Of a stretch of DNA of 64,000 bases, positions 51,601 through 60,600 are shown piece after piece (the stretch's first letter is position 1; every line of letters begins with the position of its first letter). Below the pieces are notes generated by a model that saw only the letters and a program-made list of their open reading frames with translations, had not been told where the DNA came from and did no database searches. Source of the stretch: Apostichopus japonicus (Eukaryota; Echinodermata; Holothuroidea; Aspidochirotida; Stichopodidae); NCBI RefSeq assembly GCF_037975245.1, contig NC_092569.1, forward strand, positions 32,509,668 through 32,573,667, in the 5' to 3' direction. Both the position numbers and the translations under genes were made by a program.

Positions 51601-54600
51601 ACAAGAATGAGAGTATACATGAAATGTGACATCACATGAGACATACAAGAATGAGAGTATACATGAAATGTGACATCACATGAGACTTACAAGAATGAGA
51701 CATACAAGAATGAGAGTATACATGAAGTGTAACATCACATGAGACATACAAGAATGAGAGTATACATGAAGTGTGACATCACATGAGACATACAAGAATG
51801 AGAGTATACATGAAGTGTGACATCACATGAGATACACAAGATTGAGAGTATACATAAAGTGTGACATCACATGAGACATACAGGTACAAGAATGAGAGTA
51901 TACATGAAGTGTGACATCACATGAGATACACAAGATTGAGAGTATACATAAAGTGTGACATTACATGAGACATACAAGAATGACAGTATACATGAAATGT
52001 GACATCACATGAGACATACAAGAATGAGAGTATACATGAAGTGTGACATCACATGAGACATACAAGAATGAGAGTATACATGAAATATGACATCACATGA
52101 GACATACAAGAATGAGAGTATACATGAAATGTGACATCACATGAGACATACAAGAATGAGAGTATACATGAAATGTGACATCACATGAGACATACAAGTA
52201 TGAGAGTATACATGAAGTGTAACATCACATGAGGCATACAAGAATGAGAGTATACATGAAGTGTGCCATCACATGAGACATACAAGAATGAGAGTATACA
52301 TGAAGTGTGACATCACATGAGACATACAAGAATGAGAGTATACATGAAATGTGACATCACATGAGACATACAAGAATGAGAGTATACATGAAGTGTAACA
52401 TCACATGAGACATACAAGAATGAGAGTATACATGAAGTGTGACATCACATGAGACATACAAGAATGAGAGTATACATGAAATGTGACATCACATGAGACA
52501 TACAAGAATGAGAGTATACATGAAGTGTGACTCACATGATATATACAAGAATGAGAGTATACATGAAGTGTGACATCACATGAGATATACAAGAATGAGA
52601 GTATACATGAAGTGTGACATCACATGAGATGTACAAGAATGAGAGTATACATGAAGTGTGACATCACATGAGACATACAAGAATGAGAGTATACATGAAG
52701 AGTGACAACACATGATATATACAAGAATGAGAGTATACATGAAGTGTGAAATCACATGGGACATACAAGAATGAGAGTATACATGAAGTGTGACATCACA
52801 TGAGACATACAAGAATGAGAGTATACATGAAGTGTGACATCACATGAGACATACAAGAATGAGAGTATACATGAAGAGTGACAACACATGAGACATACAA
52901 GAATGAGAGTATACATGAAGAGTGACAACACATGATATATACAAGAATGAGAGTATACATGAAGTGTGACATCACATGAGACATACAAGAATGAGAGTAT
53001 ACATGAAGTGTGACATCACATGAGATATACAAGAATGAGAGTATACATGAAATGTGACATCACATGAGATATACAAGAATGAGAGTATACATGAAGAGTG
53101 ACAACACATGATATATACAAGATGTTAAATTAGGATGCAAAGTTATCTCAAAGGAATAAATTGCGAGAATGACATGATCTTACTCAATCACATACAAATC
53201 TACAGCTACATGCAACATGTGACATCACATATGGAAACTATAATAGTCATGATGCTGTCACATCTGTGACTGTTGTGACAAGAAATAATCTGCAAGCAAG
53301 GCATTAAACTTTCTCCTGTGTGTCACTGCAATGTGGATAGATAAATGTGTGACATCACATGTGACACTGAAATGTACTGTCTATTATGTGACGGATGCTA
53401 CACTTGTGATAAGGATTAATTTACCAGGATGGCATAGGCTTACTCCATAGCATTCAAGTCCATGTGTATACATAATGTGTGACATCACATGTGACACTGA
53501 AATGTGTCGTGATGATATTGCAAATTCAATGGTCTAAATTACCAGGATGGTATCAACATACTCCATAGCATTCATCATGTGTATACATGATGTGCGACAT
53601 CACATGTGACACTGAAATATGTATGTATGTATGTATGTATATGTATGTATATAAGATCCTCCTGCAAGCAGGAACTCGCGAAGAAGCCTCATTGGCTTAC
53701 CAAAGCCGCAAGCTGACCGAAGTCAGTCTCTCACATTCATATTTAATGTCCATGATTATGAATTGTTAATTGTCAACAACTCTGTAACTGGACGACATAC
53801 ATTAATCTGGGAGTGACTCGAACCAGGGACCATATGATTGAAAGGCATGGGCGTTAACCACTGAGCTAACACAAATATGTCATGATGATTTTTGCAAATT
53901 CAATGGTCTAAATTACCAGGATGGTAACAACTTACTCCATAGCATTCAGGTCCATATCTACCTCTTCCCCATTCATCAATGGAATCTTTTTTTTCTTGTG
54001 CCTGGATTAAATATAAAACATATTCAAATCAGATAAGAGCAATTAAATGAGATGTTCTGGTCACATGTCACTCTAACGCAACTATTGTCATACAAATTAA
54101 TACTGGAACTGACTCATCAATACCTCCCACATGTGACATATCAAGAGATTTAATAGATGTTACAGATCCATTACGGTGAGGAACACAACTGCTTAGATTT
54201 ATAGGACAAATGCTTCCTTCACAGTCTACAGCCTTGTAATTCCCTAATTTTTTAAATTTAAAAAAAAAAAAAAAAAATTATACAAATTCACAAAGTGGCA
54301 GGAGCATCCAATTAATAATTATCACAGTACTTTATTTTCAACCTTCTTTTCAGACGTATTTCATTCCAGAGATGTTCACATCCAAAATTAATAAATTTGA
54401 AACAAATCAGATCCTCTTCCTTTCCATTACCTTGCAATACAAATGTTACATCCTCATTTAAATGGTAACCATAGCCTAACCTCTACCTTCACTTTACCTT
54501 ACATGGTAACCATAGCCTAACCTCTACCTTTAATTTACCTTACATGGTAACCATAGCCTAACCTCTACCTTCACTTTACCTTACATGGTAACCATAGCAT

Positions 54601-57600
54601 AACCTCTACCTTCACTTTACCTTACATGGTAACCATAGCATAACCTCTACCTTCACTTTACCTTACATGGTAACCATAGCATAACCTCTACCTTCACTTT
54701 ACCTTACATGGTAACCATAGCATAACCTCTACCTTCACTTTACCTTACATGGTAACCATAGCATAACCTCTACCTTCACTTTACCTTACATGGTAACCAT
54801 AGCATAACCTCTACCTTCACTTTACCAGTTCTATATCTGCTATGACACATACTATGAGAGTGGAAGTTTTGCCTACTGGTTATACTCCACATTACTTTTC
54901 AACATACTGTCAGGAAAATCCTGTGACTGACCAAAAGTATGGAATGACTACCACCTTCCCTCCCAGCATTCTTGAGGTTATCGGTCTGAGCCCAGGCCAA
55001 CCAACAATAGCTATTAAGCTGAATTCCTCCCAGCATCTGGCAGGCAATAGGGCCATGCGCAGACTTGACAAAGTAACGATAGCTCAAATCATCCTAGCAT
55101 CTGGGAGGCTGTAGGTTGGAACCCAAGTCAGCCAAAGTAAGGTACATTATAAACATTTCTCTCACCTTAGGGCATTTTTTTTTTCATCTAGGCCAACAGG
55201 TCAATTTGCTATTTGCAATGATCTCTCCATTTTTTTCACAGAGAAATACAGCTCAAATTATTTCTATCATCCTAAATGCAAATATAAGCTGCAAGTGTTG
55301 TATCTTTTCATACACATCATTTAACGTCCCAATCTGCCTACCAAGGTGATCATTATTGTACTATTTGAGATAAATATGATCTGCCCGTGAATGAATTACC
55401 TCCTGCTCTTAGAATGACAGGTGATTTCTCCTTTTGTGACATTCTCTTCCACCTGTAGGGTATGCTCAAAGGATCCATCTAATTCTTGTATGGTCACCTT
55501 CAACGGACCCTGGGGAGGAGAACGAATGCTGATTAGACGATAAAAACCTTATCATTGCAATCATTCAAGATAATATGTTAAAAATCTGGAAGATTTATCT
55601 AAAATACACAAATGCATGTTTTAAACAATATTGACATTTCTGCAAGTTTAGTTTAGTTTAGTTTAGTAGAAAAAAAGGATCAGGAGGGACACTCAAATCC
55701 CCATAAAGGACCCTATAGGAGAGGGGAAAAAAACTGAAGACACAAACACTCAGACCCGATTACAATGCTTAAAGTGCTTGTCCAAAGCATTCTTAAACCC
55801 ATTGACACTACTTGCAAGTACAACTTTCTCAGGCAAACCATTCCACTCATTCACAACCCTATTAGAAAAAAGTTATGCCGAATATTAATCATACTTTGTG
55901 ACATTTGGAGTTTAAGACAATGACCTCTGGTACAACTACTATTAGCAAACATGAAAAAGTCAGTAAAGGATAAATTGCAAATATAACATATATGTTTTTT
56001 TTCTTTTTCTTTTTCCCTGATCTCGTTATGACTACTGATGACAACAGTTGCTGTTGCTAAATATCAGAAACTTATTTCACACCTACATTTTTGTTTTGCA
56101 CAGCAGAACAAGAAAAAACTGTGAGTGGTGAATGAGATAGGAACATTCTAACTTCTTTGAAATAAATAAGCAACCACAAAAGGTTGACTGGTATCGAAGT
56201 GTATATTTTCTCAATGGGGCTATCTTTACTGATGATACATGATATCTCTGACATACCCATAGTGACGATAATACCATCTGTTTACTTACTAAATAATCAA
56301 TGAGGTTTGACTGGTATCAAAGTGGATGTTTTCTCATTGTGGCTATCTTTACTGATGATACATGATATCTCTGTCATAGCTATATTGACCATAACACCAT
56401 CTTTTTACTTACTACATATTTATTGATGCCAGCCCGACTTGGATCCTGCCTCAGCGCCAGTTCCACCACATTTCGTTTCCTGTTAAAGTGAAAGTTTCCA
56501 TGAAACTGGGCTATCCCGCCTTGAGTAACCCACTGCTCCACAAAGGTAGCTAAATCTTTACCAGACACAGACGAAAGTGATTTCAGAAACTGACGAGTAA
56601 ACGGAAAAGGGAGGCTTCAGTTACACATTCCTTGTAAAGTTAAAAAACATTGCTAACAGGCTGTGTTTCCATTTTGTCAGTTGTATTCAATTTCTCTTTG
56701 CGTACCTAAACATTTTAATATTTAAAAAAAAGCAGTAGAAACGGGATTCTGGATGATTTGCTGTTACGGAGAATATCATTCCGTCAAAAATGAAAACGTT
56801 ACTTTTAAGTCATCTTTATCTGGTCATCCAATATATTTGTAAAGCCACTGCCACTGTGCCAGAAAATAAATTTTCTTAATTAGCTTTGATACCTTTTTTT
56901 GCCAACAGCCATCGGTCACCTCCATTAAACCACAAACACTAATAGTTTTCTGGCAAAACGTTGAGCTGTAATGAAATCTTGATACAATAAGATGTTCGAA
57001 CCTCAACCCTACCCCTACACCTTCCTCTCTCCATTCTGCTCCCATTCTCAAAAACAGCATCTTCTACTTCCTGCCTCTAATTTCTGATTACAATCTCACA
57101 AACAGAATGCACTTTGCAACAGCTCTCTGCATTTAATGACTAAAAAACAAAATATGATAAGGTTTGTGAAGCTTACACCACTTGTTGATATCAGCATGTT
57201 ACCCCAGGAATGCAACATGAACTTCTGTTGACTACCAGATGTGGCCAATGACAAGAGTTTGTTGAAAACCTGATGAAATTATAAAGAGAGACAAAGAGAA
57301 CTATGAATATGAATGAACAAGAAATAGTTACGTATTAACTGGAGTGACATAGTTGATAGATACCATACTAAACTTCATCTGATGACAGGTTTCTGGAAAC
57401 CTATTTAGACCTTGTTCATTCAGTCCATATTAGTACTGATACGTTAATATTTTTGTATTTAATAATCATAATTGTAATAGATAAATATTATATTTAATTG
57501 TCAATTAAATAAAAAGAAATAAAATCATGTAAAAAATTAAAAATTAAAAATTAAAAATTAAATTAAAGAAATAAATAAATAAAATTAAATAATCATAAAT

Positions 57601-60600
57601 AATAATAATAATTGATACCTTTAATTATCAATACAATAATGACCACTTCAGCTTTTTCCCACAGTATGTGCAATATTGAGGACACTAGGCTATGATAGGA
57701 TTCAAAACAACCAAAATGGTTGTAACTTGTTACTCTTTCTCTTGACTGTTTGCTTTTCACTAACGGTTTTTGTCTGTGTTGCTTTTTTTTCTATCTTTCA
57801 TTTTTTTTTCTTCAAAGGACATAAATCTACAAACAAGAAGGGCAAGTGTTTTCCTTTAATTCCTCTTGTAAGCCATCTCATCAATTTGTCTCAAAATGTA
57901 ATAAATCTTACATCCATATCTTCATTTTATTTTCTATTTTCTGTTTTGTTTTTGAAAAACCATCTGTAATTTTTCATCTTTCCTGATGTATTTGTTTGAG
58001 AAATAATTAATTACTAACTCTACCCATCCTACCTCAACTGTTAATCCCTACCCTCCACACATATATTGACACACAAATCCCTCACTTCCAAGGTCACAAC
58101 ACCTGTTATCCTAACAGTACCGATTTCAACGATGTTTCAAGCAGATTTTCTTCTTCCAAATGTCTCCAAACATGTTACTTTCCAAACAATTCTTACCTTC
58201 AGGAGAAGTTCCTGTCCGATTCTAATTTCAATGAGTCTCATGACATAGTGTGCCTTGGTTGCAAAGAGCTTCCAATACAGATAGGAGATGGTGTGAGGAT
58301 TGTCAGACGGAAAGTAAAGATGTGATGGTTTCTTCTCCGTCTGGAGTGACGAGTGGTCCAGGAATGGTTCTGGATTTAAGATGATGCCACCCATCGTCTG
58401 TTCATAATCACAAACAAGTTTCAGGTCCTGAATGATAAAATGTAAAAAATGAGAGTGAATTATCCTTTCTATTACAGAAAGATCTTTAATACATTTGACC
58501 ATAATATTGTCATAAAACATGCCTATTATTCACTAATTGACAGAATAAATAGAAATGACATTGTTTTTGTAAATGAGTAAACTTGGGTTTAACTTGGTCC
58601 AAGCAATGGTTCAAAAGGTTGCACTGATGCAACTGTCATTAACCTTTCAGGCATATCTGGATTAGTACTGTCTACATTTAAAACTTCATCAACAAGGGAT
58701 AAAAAACAGATTGCTTTGTAGTCACCCTAACCCCACCACACCCCATCCTACCCCACACCACCCCAAAAAAAGGAAGACAATACCTACCTTGTGGATATGA
58801 TACCGGTACTCGTTAGTTCCAAATAATTTCTTGAGGAAGATGTTGCAGAGGTACTTGGAGATGCCTTTAGTCAGCCAGCTGTCGTACCATGAGTTAGGGC
58901 TGATGTAGCAACCAAAGTACTGCTCTGTGAGGGCATTGACCATATTACGACGGGATACAAACGTCTGATCAATGATGTACTTGGAGTGTAAGAGGTTGGT
59001 GCTGGAATGAACATGTTTACAAAGAAGAGTTTAATAGTTACATGGTACAGTAACATAAAGTCACCCCTCCCTTCAACCTTGGGGGGGGGGTCATGTTCTA
59101 GTGACAGCTTAAAGACATGTTTTACTCTACTCTTAGATCATAGGCATTGTTGAAAACATATTGACAATTATTCTTCAGAGTCTAAATGAATAACATCCAA
59201 TATTAAATAAATTAAAATACATATTTCCATATGATCTGAATTTTTTAAGTGAACTGATATTTGTGTCCCACCATATCGATGAATATTCAAATCAATATTT
59301 GCATATGATCTGAATTTTCAAGTGAAGAGGTACTTGTTTCCCAACATCAATGAATATTCAATCAACATTTGCATATAATCTGAATTTTTCAAGTGAAGAG
59401 ATACTTGCTTCCCAACTTCATTGCGTGCAAAACATTAACATCGCACCAATATCATATTTTGGGGTTGAAATGTTGCAACAATCTTGTACTTCATGCAAAG
59501 AGTAACTGAATGTGACTTTCAAGTGATGAACAGCCTCTTAAACTAATCACATAAATTACATGTAAGTGATTGACAACTAATATAAATATGTAAAGTTTAG
59601 AAGATTTAATTAGATAGGGTGGTATGCCTACTAATTGAGTTACAAACAAGTATTTGATTACTTCTGACACTCAGGGGAAGGTCTGAGAGAGAAGCCAACT
59701 CATGGTGCTTGATGTCTACCCTGTGAAATGGGTGTGTCGTACCAGAAAGCTGGTCCTCATGTGGGTATGTTTGGAGTGAATGATTGTCACAGTGGATAAT
59801 GTAACATGAGGCTCATATACCTGCATGTTGGTTGTCACTCGACATGGCTAGCAATGTAAGACAGATTAGTATGATAGGCTATAATAGCCTAGAACTTGAT
59901 TCAGACTACACTACCACCCTCATTTTGGGGAGCAAAAGTTTTGCCAATTTCTCATAAACTAGACTTTCTTTACCCGAACCTTGGGAAATGGTCAATCTGT
60001 TTCATACAGCATAGCTATTATTACTAGCCAAACAGGTTGCAGAGTGCTATTAGTTAATTTGACTCAGATCCATACCACATATATATGCTACACAGCAATT
60101 TAGGGCAATGCAAATGCAACCTGGGGTACCACCTCCTCTTTTACACTTCTCAAAGGTTAGGTGAACAACGTAACTACTTTACAAGGAGCTACTGTGTTAA
60201 ATGGTTGGCAACAAGCCTTTACTGCCATAGAGGCATATTATTGTATGATTAATCCAATAGGTTACAATACTGTCATGGAGTAGAGAGGTTCATCAACAAG
60301 CTTACCTTAATACTGCCATGGTGGCATATCATTAAATTATTGAATTAACCTACCACCACGATAACATATGATTTGAATCATGAAATCCAGTTAAGTTACC
60401 TTATAGCTGCTAAGATCACACTACGCATTATAGAGAGGTTAATCAACAAGCTTACCTTAATACTGCCATGGTGGCATATGATTGATAATCTTCATAAGCC
60501 TCGTCCACAAATACCTGTTTGTAACAGCTGTATGGATAGGTCGCAGCCAGAGTATCTTCATAAAACTCAAAAGCCTGCAGGAGAAATATGACAGAGATGG

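Noticed and set aside
48950-53032. Many minus-strand ORFs of 63-210 codons with [16 protein letters not shown]-like repeats
   Set aside because: They translate the 44-bp array (132-base frame cycle). No start context, splice support or domain.
46373-53122. CRISPR-like array
   Set aside because: Units are contiguous 44-bp tandem copies with no unique spacers, in a eukaryotic intron.
56170-56260. Box C/D snoRNA (CTGATGA ... CTGA, plus strand)
   Set aside because: The boxes are only ~24 bases apart, there is no terminal stem, and the motif is simply duplicated with the 123-bp repeat.
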